A stretch of DNA of 64,000 bases from Kitasatospora sp. Root107. Its GTDB lineage: Bacteria > Actinomycetota > Actinomycetes > Streptomycetales > Streptomycetaceae. Below the pieces are notes generated by a model, which did not search any database, was not told where the DNA came from, and saw only the letters and a program-made list of their open reading frames with translations. Position numbers and translations under genes: made by a program. Of this stretch, positions 1 to 10,467 are shown piece after piece. The stretch spans positions 16,944-80,943 of the forward strand of contig NZ_LMCT01000008.1 in NCBI RefSeq assembly GCF_001424875.1, in the 5' to 3' direction. Each line of letters begins with the position of its first letter. The stretch's first letter is position 1.

Positions 1-151
1 ACCCGTGTTCGTCGGTCCCCAGCAGACCGGCGAACACGGCAGGAGAGTCGAATCTGGGCAGGCACAGCCAGTCGACCGCCCCGTCCCTGCTGACCAGGGC
101 GGCGGTCTGCATGTCCCCGATGAGTGCGTAGTCCTCGATACGGCCGGCCAC
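1..151 (-). CDS. Glycoside hydrolase family 15 protein, N-terminal fragment
   Basis: Only the first 50 codons lie in the window and the gene runs off the left edge. The residues begin [19 protein letters not shown], followed by [18 protein letters not shown]. This is the characteristic start of glucoamylase/trehalase-like GH15 proteins of actinomycetes, which hydrolyse alpha-glucosidic bonds in the cytoplasm. The GTG start is chosen because GGAG lies six bases upstream. The catalytic part is not visible, so substrate (trehalose or other glucan) cannot be assigned. The gene is transcribed away from pyrG. Confidence 0.85.
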   Translation of the reverse strand, partial: MAGRIEDYALIGDMQTAALVSRDGAVDWLCLPRFDSPAVFAGLLGTDEHG

Positions 152-2467
<2,316 letters not shown>

Positions 2468-2481
2468 CTCTCGCGGTCGGT

Positions 2482-2519
2482 GGACGGCGGTCGTGCGATT
2501 CTTCGCGCGGCCGCCGTTC
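2482..2519 (+). terminator. Hairpin after pyrG
   Basis: GGACGGCGG at 2482-2490 pairs with CCGCCGTTC at 2511-2519, with a further GC-rich inner stem. It sits 15 bases after the pyrG stop. There is no U-tract, as is usual for actinomycete terminators. Confidence 0.6.
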
Positions 2520-2560
2520 TGCGTGGGTTAGTGTCGCAGTGACGAAAAGGGGAGTGCGAG

Positions 2561-3202
2561 ATGACGGACGGTCAGCGACAGATCCGGGACCAGGCGGAGG
2601 AGTGGCCCGTACGGTCCAGTGAACAGCCCTTCCAGGGGCGGGTCACCGGGGTCCGGACGGACGAGGTGCTGATGCCGGACGGGAGTTATGCCCGGCGGGA
2701 CTACCAGACGCACCCGGGCTCGGTCGCGGTGCTCGCGGTGGACGAGCAGCAGCGGGTGCTGATCCTGCGCCAGTACCGGCACCCCGTGCGGCAGCGGCTC
2801 TGGGAGCTCCCGGCCGGGCTGCTCGACGTGCCCGGGGAGAACCCGCTGCACGCCGCCCAGCGCGAGCTCTTCGAGGAGGCGCACTGCAAGGCGGGGGAGT
2901 GGCGGGTGCTGGTGGACTTCTACACCTCGCCCGGGGGGACGGACGAGGCGCTGCGGCTGTTCCTGGCGACCGATCTGTCGGCGGCGGACGGGGATCGGTA
3001 CGAGGCGCACGGGGAGGAGCTGGAGATCGAGACGGCGCGGGTGCCGCTCGGTGAGCTGCTTCAGCTGGTGCTGACCGGGGAGCTGCACAACCCGACGCTG
3101 ATCACCGGGACTCTGGCGTTGCACGCTGCACTGACCTCGCCGGCCGGGCTGGACGCGCTGCGGGCGGCGGAGTCGCCTTGGCCGGCGCGACCGTTCAGCT
3201 AG
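2561..3202 (+). CDS. Nudix hydrolase, ADP-ribose pyrophosphatase-like
   Basis: The 213-residue protein is a cytoplasmic Nudix hydrolase, most like ADP-ribose pyrophosphatases that split ADP-ribose into AMP and ribose 5-phosphate. The core contains WELPAGLLDVPGE followed by RELFEEA, a Nudix box in which the last conserved glycine is His. GGGGAG eight bases upstream supports the ATG. It follows pyrG, as I recall from other streptomycete genomes. The true substrate could be another nucleoside diphosphate derivative. Confidence 0.9.
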   Translation: MTDGQRQIRDQAEEWPVRSSEQPFQGRVTGVRTDEVLMPDGSYARRDYQTHPGSVAVLAVDEQQRVLILRQYRHPVRQRLWELPAGLLDVPGENPLHAAQRELFEEAHCKAGEWRVLVDFYTSPGGTDEALRLFLATDLSAADGDRYEAHGEELEIETARVPLGELLQLVLTGELHNPTLITGTLALHAALTSPAGLDALRAAESPWPARPFS

Positions 3203-3226
3203 GCAGCTGCGTCCAGTCGGCACACG

Positions 3227-3343
3227 CCAGGGGCTCGAGGAACTGCGACGCCGACCTCGTGCAAGGTGATCCGTGCGTAAGGGGTCAGGCACTTTCGCAG
3301 TGACCCGAACGCCAGATCTCCTCGCAGTTCCCCGAGCCCCTGG
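3227..3343 (+). repeat. Dispersed inverted-arm repeat, copy 1 (117 bp)
   Basis: The arms at 3227-3248 and 3322-3343 are 22 bases each and complementary except for one base (CTCGAGG against CTCGGGG). The interior carries the block GTCAGGCACTTTCGCAGTGA, also found in copies near 8705, 13114 and 22723. It lies between the Nudix gene and the STAND-ATPase gene, which face the same way. The element has no coding capacity of its own and resembles a MITE or a large structured intergenic repeat. Confidence 0.9.
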
Positions 3344-3492
3344 TCTGCTCTCGCTGAGCACCTGCGTCCGCATGGGTGATTTGGTGGTTGGTAGTACTGG
3401 TGTCACCTCTTGTGCGGGTGGTGGGCCGAACTACGCTTCCCGAACGGGGCCCCGGTGTGGGCCCGTCTGCTGACCGGTCGGGAGTGGCGCAG

Positions 3493-5427
3493 GTGGCGAG
3501 GAAGACGGCGACGATGGACGCACGGCCCGCCCCGGTTCCTGGTCAACTGCCGGACGGGCCCGGGCTGTTCGTCGGGCGTGGCGCCGAGCTCGCGGTGTTG
3601 GCGGCGGCCCGTACCAAGGTGGTGGCGGGGCGGTGCCCGTTGCTGGTGGTGGCGGGGCGGCCGGGGTCGGGGCGGACCTCACTGGCCGTCAGGTTCGCTG
3701 CCTCGGTGGCGGAGGAGTATCCGGACGGGGTGCTGTTCGCCCGGTTGTCCGCGCCGGACGGGAGCAGGGTGGCGCCCGGGACGGTGGCGCGGCGGCTGCT
3801 GGAGCAGCTGGGGGAGCCCGCTGCGGGGGCGCTGCCCACCGGGGCGGAGGAGGGCGAGGACGATCCCGCCTGTGCGGCCGTACGGGCGGCGGTGAGCGGG
3901 CGCCGGGTGCTGCTGGTGCTGGACGACGCGCGGGATTCGGGGCAGCTCTGGCCACTGCTGGCGACGGCGCCGGAGGCGCTGGTGGTGGTCACCACGGCGG
4001 GGCCGCTGACCGGGATCGAGGGAATTGATCCGGTGATCCTGGGCGGGCTGTCCCAGTCCGCGTCGGTGGACCTGCTGAGTGGGCTGGTCGGCGGGACCAG
4101 GATCAGCTGTGACCCGGTCGGCGCGGCTGGACTGGCCGAGAGCTGTGCCTGCCGTCCCACCGCGCTGCGGCTGATGGCGGGCTGGCTGCGGGCCGCCCCC
4201 AAGGCGGCGGTCACGGACGCGGCCCGGGAGCTGGCGCTGGCCGTCGAGGTGCGGACACCGCCGAAGCCGGACCGGCTCCGGAAGAAGCGCAAGGGCAAGT
4301 CCGAGCCGATCGCCGAGCCGACCCCGGAGGGGCCGGTCCCGGTGCCTGACGGCGACCCGCTCGGGGCGGCGTTCACGCTGCTGCACCGGTCGCTCCCGGC
4401 GGCCGAGGCCCGGATGCTGCGGATGCTCACGCTGGCGCCCGCGCAGTCGGCCGATCTGCGCACCGCCTCGGCCCTGGTGGGCTGCCCGGCGCCCGAGGCA
4501 GCGACGCTGCTGCAGAAGCTGACGGAGCGTGAACTCCTGGACCAGGACGGCGAGTCAGCCGACGGCACGCCCCGGTACCGGGTGCCCGGGCGGCTGTACG
4601 GACGGCTGGTGGCGCTGCGCGAGGAGCTGGACCGGCCGTCCGAGCTGGAGCTGGCCAGGGCACGCCTGCTGGAGCGGCTGGTGCGGCTGGTGGAGTCGGC
4701 CCGGGCGCTGCTCGACTCGGCCGCCGGGCCAGGCCCCGACCCGCTGCCCGGGCCGCTGCGGCTGCGGACGCCGGCGCAGGCCAGGATCTGGCTGACCGAG
4801 CAGCGCGGCCAGCTGCTGGGCGCGGTCGGGGACGCGATCGGCCGGGCCGATCTGGACGGTTCGGCCGGCCGGCTGGTGACCGCGCTGCTGCGGGCGCTGC
4901 CGCTGACGGGCCAGGCCGCCCCGGCGGATCTGTACGAGCTGCACGGGCTGGTGCTCAAGGTGGCCGAGCGGAGCGGGAACAAGCGCCGGACGGCCGCCGC
5001 ACTGCTCAACCTGGGCGATCTGCAGGCGGCGGCGGGCCGCTGGGAGCCGGCCGCCGAGCGGTACCGGGCCGCGCTGGAGCAGGGCCGCGAGGTGGACGAC
5101 GAGGTGGCCTGTGCCCGGGCCCTGGAGGGCGTGGCGGAGAGCCGGCGGGCGCTCGGCGACCCGGTGCGCGCCGCCGACTGGTACGGGCGGGCGCTGGAGC
5201 TGCGGCAGGGTCTGGGCGACCACCCGGCCGAGGCCAGGCTGCTGGCCCGGACGGCCGAGGCGCATCTGGCGCAGCGGCGGTTCGAGGAGGCCGAGCGGGA
5301 GTACCGGGCCGCGCTCGCGGTCCTGCGGCGACTGGGCGACGAGCGGGGGCAGTGGGCGGTCGCGGCGGCCCTGGAACACCTGCGGGGACTGGTCGAAGCC
5401 GAGCGGGGCCGGGCGACTTCGGAGTGA
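3493..5427 (+). CDS. STAND-type ATPase with C-terminal TPR repeats
   Basis: The roughly 644-residue cytoplasmic protein has an N-terminal NB-ARC/AfsR-like nucleotide-binding module and a C-terminal helical region with TPR-like repeats (for example AAAGRWEPAAERYRAALEQG). The P-loop reads GRPGSGRTS, so Arg replaces the usual Walker A lysine. A Walker B-like segment, RRVLLVLDDA, follows. No SARP or HTH domain is fused, so this is not a complete AfsR-type regulator. A signalling or scaffold role is inferred only. GTG 3493 is chosen for GGAG eight bases upstream; GTG 3484 and ATG 3514 are alternatives. It precedes ald. Confidence 0.8.
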   Translation: MARKTATMDARPAPVPGQLPDGPGLFVGRGAELAVLAAARTKVVAGRCPLLVVAGRPGSGRTSLAVRFAASVAEEYPDGVLFARLSAPDGSRVAPGTVARRLLEQLGEPAAGALPTGAEEGEDDPACAAVRAAVSGRRVLLVLDDARDSGQLWPLLATAPEALVVVTTAGPLTGIEGIDPVILGGLSQSASVDLLSGLVGGTRISCDPVGAAGLAESCACRPTALRLMAGWLRAAPKAAVTDAARELALAVEVRTPPKPDRLRKKRKGKSEPIAEPTPEGPVPVPDGDPLGAAFTLLHRSLPAAEARMLRMLTLAPAQSADLRTASALVGCPAPEAATLLQKLTERELLDQDGESADGTPRYRVPGRLYGRLVALREELDRPSELELARARLLERLVRLVESARALLDSAAGPGPDPLPGPLRLRTPAQARIWLTEQRGQLLGAVGDAIGRADLDGSAGRLVTALLRALPLTGQAAPADLYELHGLVLKVAERSGNKRRTAAALLNLGDLQAAAGRWEPAAERYRAALEQGREVDDEVACARALEGVAESRRALGDPVRAADWYGRALELRQGLGDHPAEARLLARTAEAHLAQRRFEEAEREYRAALAVLRRLGDERGQWAVAAALEHLRGLVEAERGRATSE

Positions 5428-5667
5428 TGTCCGGAAGGTCGCTTTGCGCCTGGATTGCCAGCTGATGTGGGAGGCAAGCCTACGAATCTGCCAATGTGTC
5501 CAGCGGATTTATTCACTTTGGAAGGCTGACGGATCACCTGGGCTTCATTACACTCGACCTTAGTCGCGTAGCGAAGCGTGCCCCGGCGTCTCCGGAGGTC
5601 TCCACGTGCGCGTTGCCCGCCGGTGTTCTCCGGCCGGGCCCCAGAGGCAAAAGGGACGTGTTCAGTC
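5428..5667. other. ald upstream region
   Basis: This is 240 bases of relatively AT-rich sequence at 5480-5560, followed by a GC-rich leader before ald. A promoter is expected here. No clear operator or hairpin stood out. Confidence 0.4.
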
Positions 5668-6783
5668 GTGAAGGTCGGCATCCCCCGCGAGGTCAAGAAC
5701 CACGAGTACCGCGTGGCCATCACGCCCGCCGGCGTGCATGAGCTGGTCCGTAACGGACACGAGGTCGTCATCGAGGACGGCGCCGGTCTCGGCTCCTCGA
5801 TCCCCAACGAGGAGTACGTGGCCGCCGGCGCCACCATCCTCCCCACGGCCGACGAGGTGTGGGCCGCCGCCGACCTGCTGCTGAAGGTCAAGGAGCCGAT
5901 CGCGCAGGAGTACCACCGCCTGCGCAAGGGCCAGACCCTCTTCACCTACCTGCACCTGGCCGCCGACAAGGCCGGCACCGACGCGCTGGTCGCCTCCGGC
6001 ACCACCGCGATCGCCTACGAGACCGTGCAGCTCGCCAACGGCGCCCTGCCGCTGCTCGCCCCGATGTCCGAGGTCGCGGGCCGGCTGGCCCCGCAGGTCG
6101 GCTCATACCACCTGATGCGCCCGGCCGGCGGCCGCGGCACCCTGCCCGGTGGCGTGCCCGGCACCCACGCGGCCAAGTGCGTGGTCATCGGCGGTGGCGT
6201 CTCCGGCTGGCACGCCGCCACCATCGCGATCGGCATGGGCTACGAGGTGACCCTGCTGGACCGTGACATCAACAAGCTGCGTGAGGCCGACAAGATCTTC
6301 GGCACGAAGATCAAGGCCATCATGTCCAACGCCTACGAGCTCGAGAGCGCCGTGCTCGAGGCCGACCTGGTGATCGGCGCCGTGCTGATCCCGGGCGCCA
6401 AGGCCCCGAAGCTGGTCACCAACGAGCTGGTCTCCCGGATGAAGCCGGGCTCCGTGCTCGTCGACATCGCGATCGACCAGGGCGGCTGCTTCGAGGACTC
6501 CCGTGCCACCACGCACGCCGAGCCGACCTTCCCGGTCCACAACTCGGTCTTCTACTGCGTGGCCAACATGCCGGGCGCCGTCCCGAACACCTCCACCTAC
6601 GCGCTGACCAACGCGACGCTGCCGTACGTCGTCGAGCTGGCCAACCGGGGCTGGAAGGACGCGCTGCGCCGCGACGCCGCGCTGGCCAAGGGCCTGAACG
6701 TGCACGAGGGCCAGATCACCTACGGTGCCGTGGCCGAGGCCTTCGGCCTGCCGTCGGTCTCGCTGGAGAGCGTGCTCGCCTGA
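5668..6783 (+). CDS. ald: L-alanine dehydrogenase
   Basis: The enzyme reversibly deaminates L-alanine to pyruvate and ammonia with NAD, allowing alanine use as carbon and nitrogen source. The 371 residues match the usual family length. Catalytic His96 (TYLHLAADK) and Asp270 (DIAIDQGG) fall at their standard positions. The NAD-binding loop IGGGVSG lies near residues 174-180. GTG at 5668 begins the conserved VKVGIPREVKN; AAGGGA lies about eleven bases upstream, so spacing is long. A strong terminator follows. Confidence 0.96.
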   Translation: MKVGIPREVKNHEYRVAITPAGVHELVRNGHEVVIEDGAGLGSSIPNEEYVAAGATILPTADEVWAAADLLLKVKEPIAQEYHRLRKGQTLFTYLHLAADKAGTDALVASGTTAIAYETVQLANGALPLLAPMSEVAGRLAPQVGSYHLMRPAGGRGTLPGGVPGTHAAKCVVIGGGVSGWHAATIAIGMGYEVTLLDRDINKLREADKIFGTKIKAIMSNAYELESAVLEADLVIGAVLIPGAKAPKLVTNELVSRMKPGSVLVDIAIDQGGCFEDSRATTHAEPTFPVHNSVFYCVANMPGAVPNTSTYALTNATLPYVVELANRGWKDALRRDAALAKGLNVHEGQITYGAVAEAFGLPSVSLESVLA

Positions 6784-6809
6784 CCCCGCTGACTCCCCGT
6801 CAGCACCCG

Positions 6810-6852
6810 CCGAACGCCCCCGACCTGCTCCCCTCAGGCCGGGGGCGTTCGG
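6810..6852 (+). terminator. Terminator after ald
   Basis: CCGAACGCCCCCG near 6810 pairs with CGGGGGCGTTCGG ending at 6852, with extra pairing at the inner ends. The stem starts about 27 bases after the ald stop codon. Confidence 0.8.
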
Positions 6853-7131
6853 TCTGTCCGGCTGCCCTCCGGACGACGTATGTCGACAATTCAGGGTGGT
6901 CGGGTGACCGTGTCAATTTATGCGCTCGCTGTCACCCGGCGCAGAAACGTTAGTGGCGTGGGGCCTCACAAGCCTTGACACTGACCGGCCCGATGGCCGA
7001 CACATCCGGCCCACTACCGTGGATTGTGTTGCTGCGAACGCCGCAGACAGCCTAGAGTCGCAAACCGTCGGCATGCTGCCACGCTGACGAATCGACAACA
7101 GTCCTGGATGCCCAAGGAGGTAAGACGACTT
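6853..7131. other. parA upstream region
   Basis: The region has no gene. It carries an inverted pair CGGGTGAC (6901-6908) and GTCACCCG (6931-6938) flanking AT-rich sequence, and a promoter-like sequence described separately. No canonical parS (GTTTCACGTGAAAC-type) site was found. Confidence 0.45.
7029..7058 (+). promoter_or_regulatory. Candidate sigma-70-type promoter for parA
   Basis: TTGCTG at 7029-7034 and TAGAGT at 7053-7058 are separated by 18 bases, close to the HrdB consensus. The expected transcript would have a leader of roughly 65-70 bases before the parA GTG. Confidence 0.45.
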
Positions 7132-8226
7132 GTGAATGAGTCGACATTTGCTCCCGGGGGTGGTCAGCCGGGACTGGCGGAGCACTCGGTCGCGGTCCGT
7201 ACCTTCGAGGCACGTCAGAACACCGCACCTGCCCCCACTACCGACGAGGCTGACCTGCCGTCACACGGCCTGGCCTACGGCGACTTTGCGTACGGCTCCT
7301 ACGACGACCCGGACGCCGAGTACGAACCAGACCCGGAGTACGCCGCGACCCTGGCCCCCGACGCAGCCCGCCAGCGCCGTGAGCGCGTTGGCCCGACTGG
7401 TCGCCCGCTGCCCTATTTCCCGATCCCCGCGCCGCTGGCCGAACACGGTCCCGCGCAGATCATCGCGATGTGCAACCAGAAGGGCGGCGTCGGCAAGACC
7501 ACGTCGACCATCAACCTGGGTGCCGCGCTGGCCGAGTACGGCCGCCGGGTCCTGCTGGTCGACTTCGACCCGCAGGGCGCGCTCTCGGTCGGCCTCGGGG
7601 TCAACCCGATGGAACTCGACGTCACGGTCTACAACCTGCTGATGGAGCGGGGTCTGACGGCCGATGAGGTGCTGCTGAAGACCGCCGTGCCCGGCATGGA
7701 CCTGCTGCCCTCGAACATCGACCTGTCGGCCGCCGAGGTCCAGCTGGTCAGCGAGGTGGCGCGCGAGTCGGCGCTGGCACGGGCGTTGAAGCCGCTGCTG
7801 CCCGACTACGACTTCGTCATCATCGACTGCCAGCCGTCGCTCGGCCTGCTCACCGTCAACGCCCTGACGGCGGCTCACAGCGTCATCGTCCCGCTGGAGT
7901 GCGAGTTCTTCGCACTGCGCGGGGTCGCGCTGCTCACCGAGACCATCGAGAAGGTCTGCGAGCGGCTCAACCCCGACCTGCGGCTCGACGGCATCCTGGC
8001 CACCATGTACGACTCGCGCACGGTGCACAGCCGCGAGGTGCTGGCCCGGGTGGTCGAGGCGTTCGGCGAGCACGTCTTCCACACCGTGATCGGACGGACC
8101 GTCAGGTTCCCCGAGACCACCGTGGCGGGCGAGCCGATCACCACGTACGCGACCAACTCGGTCGGCGCCGCCGCCTACCGCCAGCTCGCCAGGGAGGTGC
8201 TCGACCGGTGCCGCCCCGCCGAGTGA
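7132..8226 (+). CDS. ParA/Soj-family ATPase
   Basis: The 364-residue protein has about 110 poorly conserved, acidic N-terminal residues, then a MinD/ParA ATPase domain. The deviant Walker A reads QKGGVGKTTS near residue 119 and the later motifs LVDFDPQGAL and IIDCQPSLG are present. Such ATPases position DNA or protein cargo. AAGGAGGT ten bases before the GTG is a strong ribosome site. This is not the oriC parAB pair, because no parB or parS is seen. Instead it is followed by an overlapping small gene and scpA-scpB, pointing to chromosome organisation. Confidence 0.88.
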   Translation: MNESTFAPGGGQPGLAEHSVAVRTFEARQNTAPAPTTDEADLPSHGLAYGDFAYGSYDDPDAEYEPDPEYAATLAPDAARQRRERVGPTGRPLPYFPIPAPLAEHGPAQIIAMCNQKGGVGKTTSTINLGAALAEYGRRVLLVDFDPQGALSVGLGVNPMELDVTVYNLLMERGLTADEVLLKTAVPGMDLLPSNIDLSAAEVQLVSEVARESALARALKPLLPDYDFVIIDCQPSLGLLTVNALTAAHSVIVPLECEFFALRGVALLTETIEKVCERLNPDLRLDGILATMYDSRTVHSREVLARVVEAFGEHVFHTVIGRTVRFPETTVAGEPITTYATNSVGAAAYRQLAREVLDRCRPAE

Positions 8227-8684
8227 GTCTCCCGGGTGCCGACGAGCTGTTCCGGACCACCGGCGGGATGGCACTGTCGCCCTCCCTCAGCCGGCCCGAG
8301 GCACCCCGCACGGAGACCGCCCGGAGCACCGAGAACCGGAGCACCGAGAAGGGCGGGCCGACGGCGGAGGTCCCGCAGGCCCGTGCCGAGTCCCAGCCCG
8401 CAGGACCCGAGGAGCCCACGGGGGAGGCCGCCCGGCGGCCCCGCCCCCGGGGCCGGGCCCCGCGCCGCCCGAGCGGACGGGAGCGGCACGACGAGAAGAT
8501 CACCGTGTACGTCTCGGCCGAGGAACTGATGGACCTGGAGCACGCCCGTCTGGTGCTCCGCGGCGAGCACGGCCTCGCGGTCGACCGCGGCCGGGTGGTC
8601 CGGGAGGCGATCGCCGTCGTCCTCGCCGACCTGGAGCAGCGCGGCGAGGCCAGCATCCTGGTCCGCCGCCTCCGCGGCCGCTGA
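8208..8684 (+). CDS. ParA-linked small basic protein, possible DNA-binding partner
   Basis: The 158-residue protein overlaps the end of the ParA-like gene by 19 bases, and GGGAGG lies ten bases before its GTG, so translation is probably coupled. The middle is disordered and rich in Arg and Pro (ARRPRPRGRAPRRPSGR). The last 60 residues start EKITVYVSAEELMDLEHARL and could form a short strand plus helices as in ribbon-helix-helix proteins. That fold is an inference from pattern only. An RHH centromere-binding partner would fit a ParA neighbour. Confidence 0.75.
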   Translation: MPPRRVSLPGADELFRTTGGMALSPSLSRPEAPRTETARSTENRSTEKGGPTAEVPQARAESQPAGPEEPTGEAARRPRPRGRAPRRPSGRERHDEKITVYVSAEELMDLEHARLVLRGEHGLAVDRGRVVREAIAVVLADLEQRGEASILVRRLRGR

Positions 8685-8704
8685 GCTTTCCGCCGGCGGC
8701 ACCA

Positions 8705-8819
8705 CCAGGGGCTCGGGGAACTGCGACGCCAGCCTCAGGAACGTGATCCGACGTAGCTGGTCAGGTACTTTCGCAGTGACCCGCACGCCAGATCTCCTCG
8801 CAGTTCCCCGAGCCCCTGG
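8705..8819 (+). repeat. Dispersed inverted-arm repeat, copy 2 (115 bp)
   Basis: The outer 22-base arms, beginning CCAGGGGCTCGGGG and ending CCCCGAGCCCCTGG, are perfect reverse complements. The interior has the family block around TCAGGTACTTTCGCAGTGAC. The right end lies only seven bases before the scpA start codon, and the flank containing that codon resembles the flank of copy 3. Confidence 0.92.
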
Positions 8820-8826
8820 ACCGTAG

Positions 8827-9645
8827 ATGCCTGAGCAGAACGCTGGCTTTCAGGTGCGGCTGGAGAACTTCGAGGGGCCGTTCGACCTGCTGCTGGGGCT
8901 GATCGCCAAGCACAAGCTGGAGATCACCGAGCTGTCGCTGTCGCGGATCACCGACGAGTTCATGGCGTACATCCGCGCGATGGGCCCGGACTGGGATCTG
9001 GACGTGGCGACCGACTTCCTGGTGGTGGCCGCCACCCTGCTCGACCTGAAGGCGGCCCGCCTGCTGCCCGCCGCCGAGGTGGAGGACGAGGAGGACCTCG
9101 CCCTGCTGGAGGCCCGCGACCTGCTGTTCGCCCGGCTGTTGCAGTACCGGGCGTACAAGCAGGTGGCCGCGGTGCTGGCGGACCGCTGGGCGGCCGAGTC
9201 GCGGCAGCGGCCCCGCACGGTCGGGCTGGAGCCGCAGCACGCCGAGCTGCTGCCCGAGGTGGTGATCAGCATCGGCCTGGAGGGCTTCGCCCGGCTGGCG
9301 GCGAAGGCGATGACGCCCAAGCCCAGGCCGGTGGTCTACGTCGACCACATCCACTCCCCGCCGGTCAGCGTGCGGGAGCAGGCGGCCCTGGTGGCCGAAC
9401 TGCTCCGGACGCTGGGCGAGGCCGACTTCCGCCGCCTGGTGGCCGACGCGGGTGACAACACCCTGGTGGTGGTGGCGCGCTTCCTGGCCCTGCTGGAGCT
9501 GTACCGGGAGCGGGTGCTGGACTTCGACCAGCCGGAGGCGCTGGGTGCGCTGACCGTCCGCTGGGTGGCCGAGGCCGACCGGCGGGTCGAGGTCACCGAC
9601 GAGTTCGACCGCCCGCCGGAGCCGACCGAGAAGGAGCCGTCATGA
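8827..9645 (+). CDS. scpA: Segregation and condensation protein A
   Basis: ScpA is the kleisin that bridges SMC heads and binds ScpB in the condensin complex. The 272-residue protein has the kleisin N-terminus with FEGPFDLLLGLIAKHKLEI, the conserved middle LLDLKAARLLPAAEVED, and a C-terminal winged-helix region. The ATG is directly preceded by an in-frame TAG, so no longer start is possible. The only ribosome-site hint is GGA at 8818-8820, partly formed by the end of the adjacent repeat. The gene overlaps scpB by four bases (ATGA). Confidence 0.93.
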   Translation: MPEQNAGFQVRLENFEGPFDLLLGLIAKHKLEITELSLSRITDEFMAYIRAMGPDWDLDVATDFLVVAATLLDLKAARLLPAAEVEDEEDLALLEARDLLFARLLQYRAYKQVAAVLADRWAAESRQRPRTVGLEPQHAELLPEVVISIGLEGFARLAAKAMTPKPRPVVYVDHIHSPPVSVREQAALVAELLRTLGEADFRRLVADAGDNTLVVVARFLALLELYRERVLDFDQPEALGALTVRWVAEADRRVEVTDEFDRPPEPTEKEPS

Positions 9646-10412
9646 CCGAGGAGCCGTCACGGCCCGCCAGGCGCTCGCTGGGCGTCCCGGGGCAGTCCCG
9701 GGCCGGGGAGTGGCAGGAGTCCGTCTACGGGGCGGTGCAGGACGGCCAGGAGTGGGTGGAGCCGGAGGCCGAGGTGGCCGCGGCGGCCGTCGAGGCGTTC
9801 GTCGAGCCGTCGGCGGTGCCATTGCGCGCCGAGCTGGAGGCAATTCTGCTGCTGGTCGACGAACCGGCCACCGAGCGGCACCTGGCCGCCGTACTGGACC
9901 GTCCGGTCGCCGAGGTGGCCGCGACCCTGCGCGAGCTGGCCGCCGAGTACACCGCCCAGGGCAGGGGCTTCGACCTGCGGTTCGTCGCCGGGGGCTGGCG
10001 GTTCTACACCCGGGCCGACTGCGCGCCGGCCGTCGAACGGTACGTCCTGGACGGCCAGCAGGCCCGGCTCACCCAGGCCGCGCTGGAGACATTGGCGGTC
10101 GTCGCGTACCGGCAGCCGGTGTCGCGCAGCCGGGTCTCGGCGGTCCGTGGTGTGAACTGTGACGGCGTGATGCGTACCCTGGTACAGCGAGGACTGGTAG
10201 AAGAGACCGGCTCCGAGCCGGAAACAGGTGCAATCCTGTATCGGACGACGAACTACTTCCTGGAACGGATGGGGTTGCGCGGCCTGGAGGAACTCCCGGA
10301 GCTCGCGCCCTTCCTGCCCGAGGTCGACGACGTGGAAGCGGAGTCCCTCGAAGGCACGATGATCGCGGAGGCGGTCGCCGCCGCACGTGCGGACGGCAGG
10401 GAAGTGCAGTGA
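9642..10412 (+). CDS. scpB: Segregation and condensation protein B
   Basis: ScpB dimerises and binds ScpA in the SMC-ScpAB condensin. After about 60 variable residues, tandem winged-helix domains follow, with LRAELEAILLLVDEP and LTQAALETLAVVAYRQPVSR as hallmarks. The length is 256 residues. The start codon overlaps the scpA stop (ATGA), giving translational coupling and fixed stoichiometry. rluB follows 55 bases downstream. Confidence 0.95.
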   Translation: MTEEPSRPARRSLGVPGQSRAGEWQESVYGAVQDGQEWVEPEAEVAAAAVEAFVEPSAVPLRAELEAILLLVDEPATERHLAAVLDRPVAEVAATLRELAAEYTAQGRGFDLRFVAGGWRFYTRADCAPAVERYVLDGQQARLTQAALETLAVVAYRQPVSRSRVSAVRGVNCDGVMRTLVQRGLVEETGSEPETGAILYRTTNYFLERMGLRGLEELPELAPFLPEVDDVEAESLEGTMIAEAVAAARADGREVQ

Positions 10413-10467
10413 GGTCGGCCGGGCACGACGAGCACTTCCAGACGGAACACGACGTACGGATATTTTG

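Noticed and set aside
3273-3350. Short reading frame (SGTFAVTRTPDLLAV) recurring in the dispersed repeats
   Set aside because: It appears in three copies but with different starts and ends and is broken in copy 4. It is a by-product of the conserved core rather than a gene.
6853-7131. parS centromere site near the ParA-like gene
   Set aside because: No GTTTCACGTGAAAC-like sequence is present; only a short unrelated inverted repeat is seen.
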